Origin: Dipodascopsis uninucleata var. uninucleata | Lineage: Eukaryota > Ascomycota > Lipomycetes > Lipomycetales > Lipomycetaceae | NCBI GenBank assembly: GCA_030568195.1 | Contig: JAJLTO010000003.1 | Coordinates: forward strand, 518,501 to 582,500 | Direction: 5' to 3' | Length of the DNA: 64,000 nucleotides | In this document: piece after piece, positions 24,182 to 34,387 of the stretch | Position numbering within the stretch: position 1 is the stretch's first letter | Layout of the letters: every line of letters begins with the position of its first letter | Made by a program: the position numbers and the translations under genes | Notes under the pieces: generated by a model | What the model was told of the DNA's origin: nothing | Databases searched by the model: none | Seen by the model: the letters and a program-made list of their open reading frames with translations, nothing else

Positions 24182-24434
24182 TTGCTCATTTTCTGTTTTG
24201 TCATTTGCTCTGCTTCCTGCATGCTGCCTGCCACCAGAGATATCCTCAGTAAGTCAACGTGTGCTAACGACATGATTCCCCACTTGCTTATGTAATTATG
24301 CTATACATACTGGTGGTCAGTCGCAGGTTCGATCGCTAGTATGAATATGCATATTGAATCTGCAGCTAACTTAGTGTAGATTAGTCTAGCTTTAGAATGC
24401 GGGACGTATCCTGTGAACACAGAGCGCGGCGACT

Positions 24435-24494
24435 ATATAAGGCAGACGCCTTCCACAATTTGCTTTCTCGATAGTTTAAATAACTGATCGAGAA
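24435..24494 (+). promoter_or_regulatory. Orphan TATA box with downstream hairpin
   Basis: TATATAAGG at 24435-24443 lies about 25-30 bp before an inverted repeat, TTCTCGAT (24465-24472) with ATCGAGAA (24487-24494). This is the spacing expected for a transcription start. No plus-strand gene follows for 3 kb. A non-coding transcript is possible but unproven. Confidence 0.35.
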
Positions 24495-25359
24495 GATAGC
24501 GGAGGTTCTATGTTGTAGGTTCTGATCGAGCGTATGTAAAGTAAGAGTGGCTGTAGTATTAGCGGAATGTGGTCAAAGATGAGGTAAGATATAGATATAC
24601 TTTCACTTAAGAGATCAATGTGTAGCTTTGGTCTAGTGCTCTAGATCTACTATCTTACTACCCACTACTGGCACGATCTTCCAGATCGCGCTCTACGTCC
24701 GGTATACTAGTATTTGAGTCTCCTACGTGCGAGCATAGTCTGGTTATGCTAATTCTGCTCTTTCTTGCCACTGCCAATCTTTGCTACAGATATATTCGGT
24801 TTGTGCTTATTCTGTTGTAACACATAGCTAAATTTTCCTGATACAGATAAATAATATAATCGATAACCCGACCTGTTTGGCTCTTTCCGCAGGTGTTACC
24901 TATGTAGTACTAGTGTGCTATGCACTCTCGGACAAGTGAAAGAAAGAGAAAACTTCAGAACTGCTACGGAACATTGTTGAGCTGTCGTAGGGTTAGAAAA
25001 TGATGATCGGATAAACTGCGAAGACTGTTCTAAGCATAATGATTAGAACTTCTTTAAAACGAGAAACTAATAGCACATATATATACATTCAACGTGCGAT
25101 GAGAGATGATTAGTGCACACAAAACATTATGTCAAACAAAAATTACATGGTACTTCCAATCGTACGAGACTGCAAATTTAAAGGGTCGTAAGGCATGTTC
25201 GGGCCAAGACTCTCGATAGCAGAGTACTAAGATAAAAGAAAATTGAAAAAAAAAACAAATATAGACAAGAACTCCGTCCTACTCTCGCTAATATATTCTC
25301 CACTCTATAATGCCAGTATCTCGAGACACCATAGCACACTAGTTGTGTGCAACAGGCGC

Positions 25360-28300
25360 TCAAAACACCTTTTTCTTCTTCTCCTGGATACAATTAGGGC
25401 ACGCCCGTCCTGACAGCCGTTCCCGTAGCACTGCTAGATGTGTCACTTTCGTAGCAACAGACTGGACACTACTGTAGCTATCTGTAGCAGTCCATTCTGT
25501 GTCATCCGCAGCTAAATTATACTTCTGGAGTAATCCTTTCTCCGAGAACAAGTGCCCGCATGGGTACTGAATGAGCGTATCTGCTGACTCGAACTGGTCA
25601 AGCTTCTCCACGTCTATCTTAATTGCACGAGCACGTCCCTGTCTTAGTTGTCCAGAGTATCGCCTAACTTCGCTATGAGCAATCTCAGTAGCCCCCTGTG
25701 TTATAGAAAGCGTCAACTCGTATTCATGTAAAATACGCTGTAATGCCGGCTTCAGACCCTGAATCTCCAAACCCTCCTTGATTCTGCGAACAAGCGTGAT
25801 AGGATCAATCGCTGTTCCAGCCTGTTCAAGTAGAGCTCGGATAAAATCCGGCTTGTCCATCGAATAATCCAGAAGATCAGTCCACAACTCCTTATCATCT
25901 TGCGACTTCGCAAACATAATTGCTTGTTCTATATCCTGCAGACGGTCGATAATAAGCATTAGTGCCTTTTTGTTCTCTCCTGTCTTGCCAAGAATATACA
26001 CCAGCTCAGGTATGTATTCTCGCTTCTCGCATATTTCAGATGCTTTCTCAAGGTCATAGCTATTGCTTTTCTTCAAGAATTCCAGCAGTTTTGGCCGATC
26101 GTAGTCTGCATACAGATTTACTTGGAGATCCGCGAATCCTTGGGCTGCGAAGCTGTCCGACATCTTTAGTCGTTCAAGATACAAAAAAGCCATGACTTCC
26201 ATTCCAGACTTCATCACCTGTGAGAGCACATTGTTTGGAAGCAGTTCTAGACGGCCCTCCACGACAAGATCAACTGGCTCGAAAGACCTCTCCCGGATTG
26301 TCGACAAAGGTGCTGTTTCCAATTCCTGCTCAGTAAGATTGATCGTTAAAATATTTGGAATTTCTGATAACAATGACGACAGAAGATGTTGTTCACGTAT
26401 CAATTTTATGGCTGATGGATCCTTGATATGCAAAAGATGAGTAACGGCATTTTGGGGTTCACCAATCTCGACGTAGAGTTTAGCAATATTTTGGCGAAGC
26501 TTTCGATCATCTGTTTCCTTTAACTTATTTTCCATGAGAGAAATTATACTTTTAGCATCATATATTTCCGCGGGCCATCGCTCCAAAAGATCATAAAGCT
26601 TATCTCTGTCGTTGGTAAGGTAATAACCTAATACCATTTCATATACCACACTGGATAATACTGGATATACTGTTGGAAGATATGGTGCAATATCTGCGAC
26701 ATGTCCACCCGTAACATAAACCCAGGCCCACTTTTCCCACTCGCCTTTAAGTAGCTTCGTGCCCTCGGAATCTTCATCATCACTTTCAGGAATTACTGGA
26801 GTGATAGGAGACGAAAGCACTTTGCTGATTACTTGGGCCCCTTCTGCCCAATTTTCTTGTTCAACTAAGGACTCGATCCAGAAAATGCCGATATCTCGAC
26901 GACGTGTATCGTCAACAAGCGACTGGCTCATTTCCCAAGCTTCATCGTATCTCTTACGTTCCAACAGCCACTCAAATCTATCATACTCGTTTCTCTCAGT
27001 GGCTTCAACACCATCTCGAGCAGATAAGACAAAGAACTTACGTGCAGACGTAGTTTTGTCACACCAGAGCCCAAGATGATAATCGTTCGCTCCAAGTCGT
27101 TCATATCCCCTTAATGAAAGTTGATCAGCAGAGAATTCTTCGCCAGTCAAAGGTGATACGAGTCGAAGCTCAGGAGTGAGAGCCAATGGACGAGGAACTT
27201 CTTCTGTTGGACTTGGCGGTGGATTATAAGTTAAAATTAATAGACTTTCATCATCGTATCGTAGGACACCTGAGACAAGACCGTCAATACTTAAGATTGT
27301 CTCGACATCTGCTTTTTTGTCAACCAATGCTGGACCTCCGGTAGATTCAAGGGTCTTAGTGTCACCCACTTTAACCCTGATAATCCAAATTGTGTAAGCC
27401 CAGCCAACCAAAAACTTGGAGGGAGAAATCCACGAAATTCTTGGGCGATATAAATCAGCTCGGGGTGCATCCTTAGGAAGCGCGATTCTAGATATTCTCG
27501 ATCTAGTAGGTGCATGATATAAATGAATTCCCTAGATACGACATTAGATAAAAAGATTTACTACATGCATTGATATCAGTAAACTTACCGCATCATTCAT
27601 TGCTATAATAATATCGCCAGTCCAATCAGTTCCATCTATGGGACCCTCGCCATGGAAAAGAGTGGTATCTGTCTGCCTTCCAAGCCAGCCTTTTTCCGAC
27701 ATTATTAGACTGCAAGCAGTTCCGCCAGATATGAAAGTTCGACTAGACTGAAAGTTCGGGTCCAAAGACACAGCATGCACAGGACGTAAAAAATCTGAGG
27801 CCGATATATCCTTGGCATCATTAACTGAAGCAATGACAACCCTGCCATCAAGTGATGCAGAAGCAATGACTGTGCCATCAGTAGACAATGACAAAATTGA
27901 CGCTGAGTGTGCACGATAAGTGCGAATAGGCTTGAAGTCTGGTGTAGTGATATGTAATGTACCACCATGTGTTGCAAACACAAGAAACTTCTCATGTACC
28001 AGGAAGCACGACAATGGATCTGACGAAAAAAGTGTCGGAGGAAGATTGATAATTCTAGTATATTTCAGCCTTGGTTCCTCCTCTTCATCTTCATCTTCAT
28101 CATCTTCATCATCTTCATCATCATCTTCATCTTCGTCGTCTTCATCATCTTCATCTCCATCTTCATCTCCATCTTCATCATCTTCATCGTCTTCATCTTC
28201 ATCTTCATTGTCATCATCTTCATTACCATCTTTAACACCTTCATCATCCGCATAGCTGTCTTCTACCTCACTTCGCTTACCACTATTGTCTAAAGTGTTA

Positions 28301-28467
28301 TTCTCGTTTTCAGAACCATCTTCCCCTTCAGTTGCGTGAGGTTCATCATCTCTCTGAATCCTTTTATCGCTTTCTTCCGTCGAATTCGGCCCCTTTCTGC
28401 TTATATCTTCGTCAGAAGAATCACCATAAGATTCTTCTGGCGCAACAAGTGTGTTAGGCTTCGCCAT
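25360..28467 (-). CDS. VPS41: HOPS complex subunit VPS41
   Basis: Effector subunit of the HOPS tethering complex for fusion at the vacuole and for the AP-3 pathway. Two exons, 28467-27589 and 27531-25360 (about 1016 aa), joined in phase 0 (AMNDA then GIHLYH). It has a beta-propeller N-terminal domain (SCFLVHEKFLVFATHGGTLH, YRAHSASILSLSTDG, SASLDGRVVI), an alpha-solenoid with clathrin-heavy-chain-like repeat (YDLEKASEICEKREYIPELV, ILGKTGENKKALMLII) and a C-terminal RING-like zinc finger (CGHLFSEKGL, then CPNCIQ). The first about 130 residues hold an exceptionally long Asp/Glu tract made by TCATCT/TCTTCA-type repeats on the plus strand (28075-28250). Confidence 0.94.
28075..28250. repeat. Trinucleotide/hexanucleotide acidic-codon repeat in VPS41
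   Basis: Imperfect TCATCT/TCTTCA repeats on the plus strand encode an almost pure Asp/Glu run near the VPS41 N-terminus. The plus-strand serine-rich open frame across it is an artefact of the repeat. Confidence 0.85.
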
Positions 28468-28774
28468 TATTATACACTGTCGTACAAATCGTATCTGTTT
28501 CTATACTGAATTGTAATCAGCATGCCGTCGATTATGTTTATCTTGCTAGGACCACTTAGGTTGTTGGATATAGTCGATTAGGGTATATAGATGTCCAAAG
28601 GACAGATCAAACGAACAACTTTGCTATAAAAGAAATTGCCCGGTTTCGCTGCAGAAACTTTTCTGCCAGAGAGCCGAGAGAAACATTGGATATCATTTTT
28701 AAATTTAAATAGAGGCATATTGTATTAGAAACAATTAGAAATCATTTTGACTTTTAACATACTCACTAAAAAGA
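28468..28774. promoter_or_regulatory. Divergent promoter region VPS41 / TEN1-like gene
   Basis: About 300 bp. A TTAGGGTA motif near 28565 resembles the AACCCTAA-type sites seen elsewhere in the window. Confidence 0.35.
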
Positions 28775-29239
28775 GTGATGGACAGTGGACAGGGATCCAT
28801 ATTCACTACAATCAAGTCACTTAAAGAACAAGTAGAGGCAATAAATAAAGATAAGGCTACGGAGATAAACTCTGAGATACGGCATGCGACGTATCGTTTT
28901 CTGGGAAGAGTGGTTTTTTATGATCCTGTGACGGCGCTATTGGTATTAGAAGACTACGATGAAGACGAGGGAGAGTTCTCTGCAAAGCAAGCCACATCCG
29001 ATATTGAGGTAGATGTGCAAATGGTATCGCAAGATGATAATTTATTGACAAGAAATTGCATTACAAGAGGAGAATGGATCCATGTAATTGGTTCAGTTGC
29101 AACAAATGGTACCAGCAATCCTGAGAGGTTGGTAGTGAGGGCAACGATCATATGGCATTGCGAATATAACAATCATCAAAAACTACGACTCATAATCAGA
29201 AAGTGGATTAACCAATTAAAAGAATTACGACCTATGTAA
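28775..29239 (+). CDS. TEN1: TEN1-like OB-fold protein (putative CST telomere-capping subunit)
   Basis: Single-exon, 154 aa. An N-terminal helix is followed by one small OB-fold at about residues 35-135. The layout resembles Ten1, the smallest CST subunit: TYRFLGRVVFYDPVTALLVL (compare the R-F-L-G-x-V-x-x-Y-D start of fungal Ten1), an acidic loop, EVDVQMVS, GEWIHVIGSVAT (compare the G-x-W-V-x-V-x-G strand) and VVRATIIWHC, ending in a basic helix. Ten1 pairs with Stn1 on telomeric single-stranded DNA. Family assignment is from motif order only, and other small OB-fold proteins remain possible. The start at 28775 or the adjacent ATG at 28778 makes no difference to the domain. Confidence 0.5.
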   Translation: MMDSGQGSIFTTIKSLKEQVEAINKDKATEINSEIRHATYRFLGRVVFYDPVTALLVLEDYDEDEGEFSAKQATSDIEVDVQMVSQDDNLLTRNCITRGEWIHVIGSVATNGTSNPERLVVRATIIWHCEYNNHQKLRLIIRKWINQLKELRPM

Positions 29240-29407
29240 GAAGATGGAAAAATAATTAACATTGTAAACGAGATATATTTCTTGATGTGCTTAAAAAACA
29301 AGTACCAAATTAGAGACATATATTATGAAGATAAGCTTAATGACTATCTTTAAAGAGACAAATAATATCATGACCAACGCTCGACTTTTTGGAATACCGG
29401 TCTTCAA

Positions 29408-31233
29408 CTAGTTCTTGAATTGCTCTTCAGTCACACCTTTACCCATCGCTGCCGTACTGGAAACCCCTCCAGAAACCATTTTGAGCAAGGAATCAATGTA
29501 TTCCGCACCGCTCCATTTCTGATGCTTCACCACTTCAACCCCAAGGTCAATCTCAGGCTGCTGAACACCTTCACCATAGGCACGCATTCCTAACTCACTA
29601 TACTGCTTAGCGAATTTATCAACCGCAAGAGCAGTAGTGTGTAGACCTGCCAAAGTGATGAACTGCCAAATATATCCGAGCTCTCCAAGCCTGCTTATGT
29701 ATGTCTGTTGCTCTTCAGTACTCATAGCAGTCGTCCAATTGAATGATGGAGATAAGTTGTATGCAAGCCACTGATCAGGGTAGACTGCCTTAACTCCCTT
29801 TGCGAACTCCTCAGCCTGCTTATAATCTGGCTTCTTCGACTCCATCCAAAGCATATCGGCGTAGGGGGTATAGGCGACTGCCCGAGCCACTGCATAATTG
29901 GTACCGCCACGAATTCTATAGTAGCCCTCACGAGTTCGAGGCGCATCCCAATTCCAATAGATTTCCTGGCCGGTGAGCTTCTTAAATAGCACTGCTGCGT
30001 CTTCGTTAGAGATGTCTTTGTATTGCCTATCGAATTCTGCAATAACATAATCCTTGTTTGAGAGTGAACTCTTCTTGATTTCATCGATAGCGGCATCTCG
30101 GAAAAGCTTCAATCCAGCGGCGGAGAGCCAATCATCCTCAATCTTTTGCAATTCCTCTCCCAACACACCCTTTTTCTCAGCTTCCAACATTACTTTCACC
30201 AAAGGAGGTAAATTTGGGTTGGTAGAACCATATATGAATGGATGATCCCGATAGTCAATAGTAGAAGTCAACAAAGTTGCAGCTTCTGAATCGGTTCGCG
30301 CGACGACGACCAAGTCAACTCCCATGATATCAGCCTGTGCGCGGATTGCAACAAGACGATTGATGTGCTCCGAGATGGGGACAAGCACCTTTCCAGCCAT
30401 GTGGCCGCACTTTTTGGTACCAGGCGCCTGATCCTCGATGTGGATTCCAGCAGCGCCGCGCTCGATGAACATCTTAGTGAGTTTGAGAATGGCAGTTATA
30501 CCTCCGTGGCCAGTGTCTGCATCCGCAATCATAGGTCTCAAGAAATCAATGTAGTTAAGTTTTGCTCTTTCGCTTGGTGGCCTAGAAAGACGTTCTTCAC
30601 GTTGCTTACGATCATGGAATAGCTGAGCGAACCAAAGGTGTTCTACCTTGTTTGGAACAGTATCCATAGGATAATCTGCTAAATCTGGCGATGGCTCATT
30701 AGAAGTGGAAGCGGTTGACGATGACTGCCATCCAGACACATAAATCTATATTTAAGTTCAATAAAAATTGTCAGAATGCATTAGTGCAAACATTAAAATT
30801 TCAGGGGCGCATCGAAGGCTGCAATGCGCGACCAACAAAATGACGAGTTGGAAATAAGAATAAGAATGCGGCTTACCGTGTCAAGATACTTGGCCATTTG
30901 GGTAACATGAATCGGATCAAGAGCGCCAAAAGTGAAGGCAACAGTTTTGTTCTGCAATTGATATTAGTAACGCAATCAATAGTTAAAAATAAATAAAACT
31001 AGGTTGTATTCACTTACTTTATCATGCTCTTCAAGCAATTTGAATAGCTTCTTACTCATAGTGTTGCTAGGATAGTCAACCTTCAAGGATCCTCGCTTTT
31101 GAGCAACCATTTCTGGAGTATATACTCGCCTGGTCTTCTTCCATCGTGGTTCCGACCACCACTTTTTTATAGCAGCAACATCAGCTTCATAAGCCTTCTC
31201 TTCTTGAGAAATATCAATCTGCGTGTAGACCAT
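29408..31233 (-). CDS. ICL1: Isocitrate lyase
   Basis: Key glyoxylate-cycle enzyme, splitting isocitrate to glyoxylate and succinate for growth on acetate or fatty acids. Three exons: 31233-31018, a 75-nt exon at 30951-30877 ([20 protein letters not shown]) and 30745-29408, giving 542 aa. The catalytic KKCGH motif is present in [17 protein letters not shown], with metal-site ADADTGHGG and [11 protein letters not shown]. The fungal-type inserted domain is present ([20 protein letters not shown] and onwards). The C-terminus is GVTEEQFKN, without an SKL-type peroxisomal signal. Its upstream region contains a CSRE-like site and a TATA box, consistent with carbon-source control. Confidence 0.97.
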
Positions 31234-31496
31234 TGCGAACCAGTTTCTTCAAATTTTTGTTGTTATTTTTTCTTCTAGCGACGTTTTGTGCGTTGCTCAA
31301 ACAGGTCGTTCTCGACAAACACAGAAATATCACAAGCTCTTATATGCAGAAATAAATTATATTATATACTCTGCTGATATGGAAATATATCTATAAATTT
31401 ATTCGCAATGTTCACTAATGCTCTTGGAATTAATAGACAAGCGTAAAAATGTATGATTGCATATAGAATATAGAGTAAATACGGACGATGGACTGA

Positions 31497-31506
31497 CTTT
31501 TATATA
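31497..31506 (-). promoter_or_regulatory. TATA box of ICL1
   Basis: TATATAAAAG on the minus strand, about 265 bp before the ICL1 start codon and 60 bp downstream of the CSRE-like site. A strong TATA suits a highly inducible gene. Confidence 0.6.
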
Positions 31507-31566
31507 GATCTGCGGTGAATGTGAAATTTACATCTTTTTGCTCGTGTGTCCGGCTCTGGATACGGC

Positions 31567-31577
31567 CGGACGTACGG
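31567..31577 (-). promoter_or_regulatory. CSRE-like carbon-source-responsive element
   Basis: CCGTACGTCCG on the minus strand matches 10 of 11 positions of the CSRE consensus CCRTYSRNCCG, bound by Cat8/Sip4 zinc-cluster activators in S. cerevisiae gluconeogenic promoters including ICL1. It is flanked by further CCGG/CGG triplets. Function here is inferred. Confidence 0.5.
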
Positions 31578-32629
31578 GGTATAACCTTTTTTTTAGGGAA
31601 TTATTTTCTACACTCAGAGTTCCCTTATTACCATAACTTTCTACTGATTAAGTTGGCGTCTATTAGCGCCCCGCAATCACGATATGCAGCGCCTGTGTTA
31701 CTGGTTTACGCATCTCCGGACCTGATCTAGCATCCGCAGCGGACAGCAGAAGCGGCATGCCACTACCACATGTTTATGTGTCTGTTTTTCTTACGAGTGA
31801 ATTCGGCATATTTTGCATATGCTATCTATGATCGACTAACTGGCTATCGGCTAACTGTCAGATAATGCGTCATAATTGCAAATTGCATATTCTGAATGTT
31901 TGATTACTCATATACTATGTCTTTCATTAACACAGTCATGCGTTGCTTCTACGTTCAATTCTCGGCAGTTATGTTCGCTTTTACCCCAGAAAATCACCGA
32001 TTCACCGGATCAAGAAGTTCAGTTTTCACGTTTATGCCTCTACATTGCTGACAAGGGTTTCCTTGTGCCCGTGCCTCGGTCAACGCTCGGAAGGCTGTCA
32101 CAATAAACCTAACCTGTAACTTTTATTTGCATCACGTGTGATTCCAGGAGTCGGTTAGGAGGATAGACGCAGATTAGGGCTAATTACTGATGCGGATAGC
32201 AGTAGCGAAGCCATAGAGAACCTGGAACTGAAACGACGCAATCTATATATATGGTTAAAAGGTCTGCGATTAGCCATCACTATGAAGTACACAACAGAGA
32301 AAATATAAAGTTGTAAATAAAACATATAATAATAAGCACATTGAGATCCAACTTCCAATAACATAATGTATTCGTGCTAGCAGTTAAAGTGCTCACAATT
32401 GATTTAAAATAACGTAACGCATCGCAGGTCACGAAATTGTACTGGCGCTGTAACATATACAAATTTCAATATTTTGTAGGTATACAAAGAGAACAGACGT
32501 TTTGAAATGAAGTGAACGTACATCATACGGAAATCTTTATTAGTCTATCAACTTGTTAAAAGTTAATAAGGTACAACAGACACGTAAACAAGAGAAAGAT
32601 ACGGCCTTGCGTATCAGCCAAAAAAATTT

Positions 32630-33723
32630 CTAAGACCGGTATGGGACATAGGGTTCTATCAACATTTGAGAAAACTTTTGAATGGATTTAGTTCCTCGTA
32701 CTTCCTCAGTAAGCTGAGGAAGCTTGACTATATGAAAATCGCCTTCATACAGATCTGCAATTTGGTCGACATATTTCTGCTGCATTCTATAGCGAGCATT
32801 GCATTGAGCACAGTTAGAATCTTTGCTTGGATATAATAACTGATTAACGACAATACAATGGACATCAATATGATAAGAAGAGAGCTCTTGAATCATTCGC
32901 TCGGTTTCATACAATGATAGAAATTCAGGAATGCAGACACAAACAAATGTAGTGAGGTCCGGGTCCTTGAACTGGGTGTTGACTTCATTGATAGTTGCAC
33001 GCATACTTTCCATTTTAGCAAACATGTCATCAGGACCGCCCGCCTGACCACCCATCATTCCATTAAGCATAGGCCCAAAGCGACCGCTAATTTCTGAAAT
33101 TTTGGCTAGGGCCTTTTCAAACACTGTTGGAAAAGAAAGAAAACGAAGGGTGTGTCCAGTTGGGGCCGTGTCAAAAACAATTACATCAAAGTCTTTTGAT
33201 TTGATCTGCTTTGTAACTTCAGAGAAGGACATGGCTTCGTCAATGCCGGGAATAGAGAAGGCAAGGTCTTGTAAGATACCTGTCATGGCGTTGTTGTTGG
33301 CATTGTTAGACTTCTCGATCATTTCCTGGATTGATCCAGTTGGATCAATCTCCATGGCAGACAGATTATCGATTCCTTCAACCGGTCGTGCATCCTTTCC
33401 GAATTGTTGCCCGAAAGCATCTGACAGATTATGCGCAGGATCTGAATTTACCCAGAGGATTAAGATTATCAGTTCAGCACTCTAATGATACCCATCTTCT
33501 TACTTGGATAACATAAACAAATAGTCACATTTTCTGATTCACCATACTTACCAGTACTAATCAGGAGTACTTTATTTCGGCATTTTGCCAACTGAACTGC
33601 GAGGGAACACGATGTAGTTGTCTTACCAACGCCGCCCTTTCCACCCACAAAGATCCAACGAAGAGTCTTTTGATCTAAGATATTCTGTAAAGTTGGCGGT
33701 AATTCTTCGTTCATGTTGTTCAA
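32630..33723 (-). CDS. GET3: GET3 ATPase (tail-anchored protein targeting)
   Basis: Cytosolic ATPase that delivers tail-anchored membrane proteins to the ER through Get1/Get2. Two exons, 33723-33552 and 33441-32630 (327 aa), joined in phase 1 so that LLISTG continues as [14 protein letters not shown], the A-loop/switch region of the family. The deviant P-loop [12 protein letters not shown] is at about residues 26-37, switch II is [17 protein letters not shown], and the dimer zinc site is CAQCNARY near residue 272. A Met/Gly-rich client-binding helix ([16 protein letters not shown]) is present. All hallmark elements are intact. Confidence 0.97.
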
Positions 33724-34387
33724 TTATTTGCTGCCTAGATGCGTTTTCTTTTGTAACTGTAACTAAGACCGTCTACTATTCAAAACTCAACAATTTTATT
33801 CTTAAGTTGAAGAAGCTATTGAATTATTCAGTCTGAAATAAAAACCTGTATCTGACGATGTATTCTAATGTTGTGAACTTGCAACGTAGGAAAATAACTT
33901 GCACAGAATCTTTCAGAAACGTCATTAGTTTTTATCACGTGATGAAGATGTTACAATTGTCTTGGAAATATTACAGATTTAAACACATCGAGAATAAACT
34001 ATTTAGCACTATCTATCTCTACTTTCATTGAATTCTAACCGCTCTGGCCATCTGTGGAAGCAATAATATCAGCAATGTAACAACAACAAGAACAATCATA
34101 GTAGTAATAAAAGTATTATTATTAGAAGGTATAAGTGATAATAGAGGATAAAAAATTAAATAATAATAGTGTAATAATACTAATATATAGAAGTAACAGA
34201 ATGAATAAACTAATAACATTTAAGAACTGTAGGCGTAGAGCAGAAACTATAGTACAGTTGTTCATCTATAAATATGATTCATATAACAAAAGTAAGGTTA
34301 AAGTAACGAAAGGTGCATTTATACGATTATCGCATGAGTTATATAACAAGTGATATTTTTACTGAAATAAATACTCAATACATGAGT
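33724..34387. other. Tandem intergenic region GET3-SPT10
   Basis: About 660 bp, very AT-rich, with TAA/ATA low-complexity runs around 34080-34200. No gene seen. Confidence 0.5.

Larger units (their letters stand above)
23418..25359. promoter_or_regulatory. Long tandem intergenic region upstream of KCS1
   Basis: About 1.9 kb between the KCS1 start and the VPS41 stop, both on the minus strand. It is GC-richer than most intergenic DNA here, especially 23650-24250. It holds a long imperfect hairpin (24118-24181), and a TATA box on the plus strand followed by a second hairpin (24435-24494). No convincing coding frame is present; a 27-codon frame at 23896 lacks any signature. Confidence 0.45.
31234..32629. 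promoter_or_regulatory. Upstream region of ICL1 and 3' flank of GET3
   Basis: About 1.4 kb. The ICL1-proximal part has a TATA box and a CSRE-like element; the rest shows no gene. Confidence 0.45.

Noticed and set aside
24310-24345. tRNA-like GGTTCGATC box
   Set aside because: The flanking bases do not form a T-arm stem, and no acceptor or anticodon arm is found.
27920-28255. Plus-strand serine-run open frame opposite VPS41
   Set aside because: It is the mirror of the Asp/Glu codon repeat of VPS41 and has no sequence apart from the repeat.
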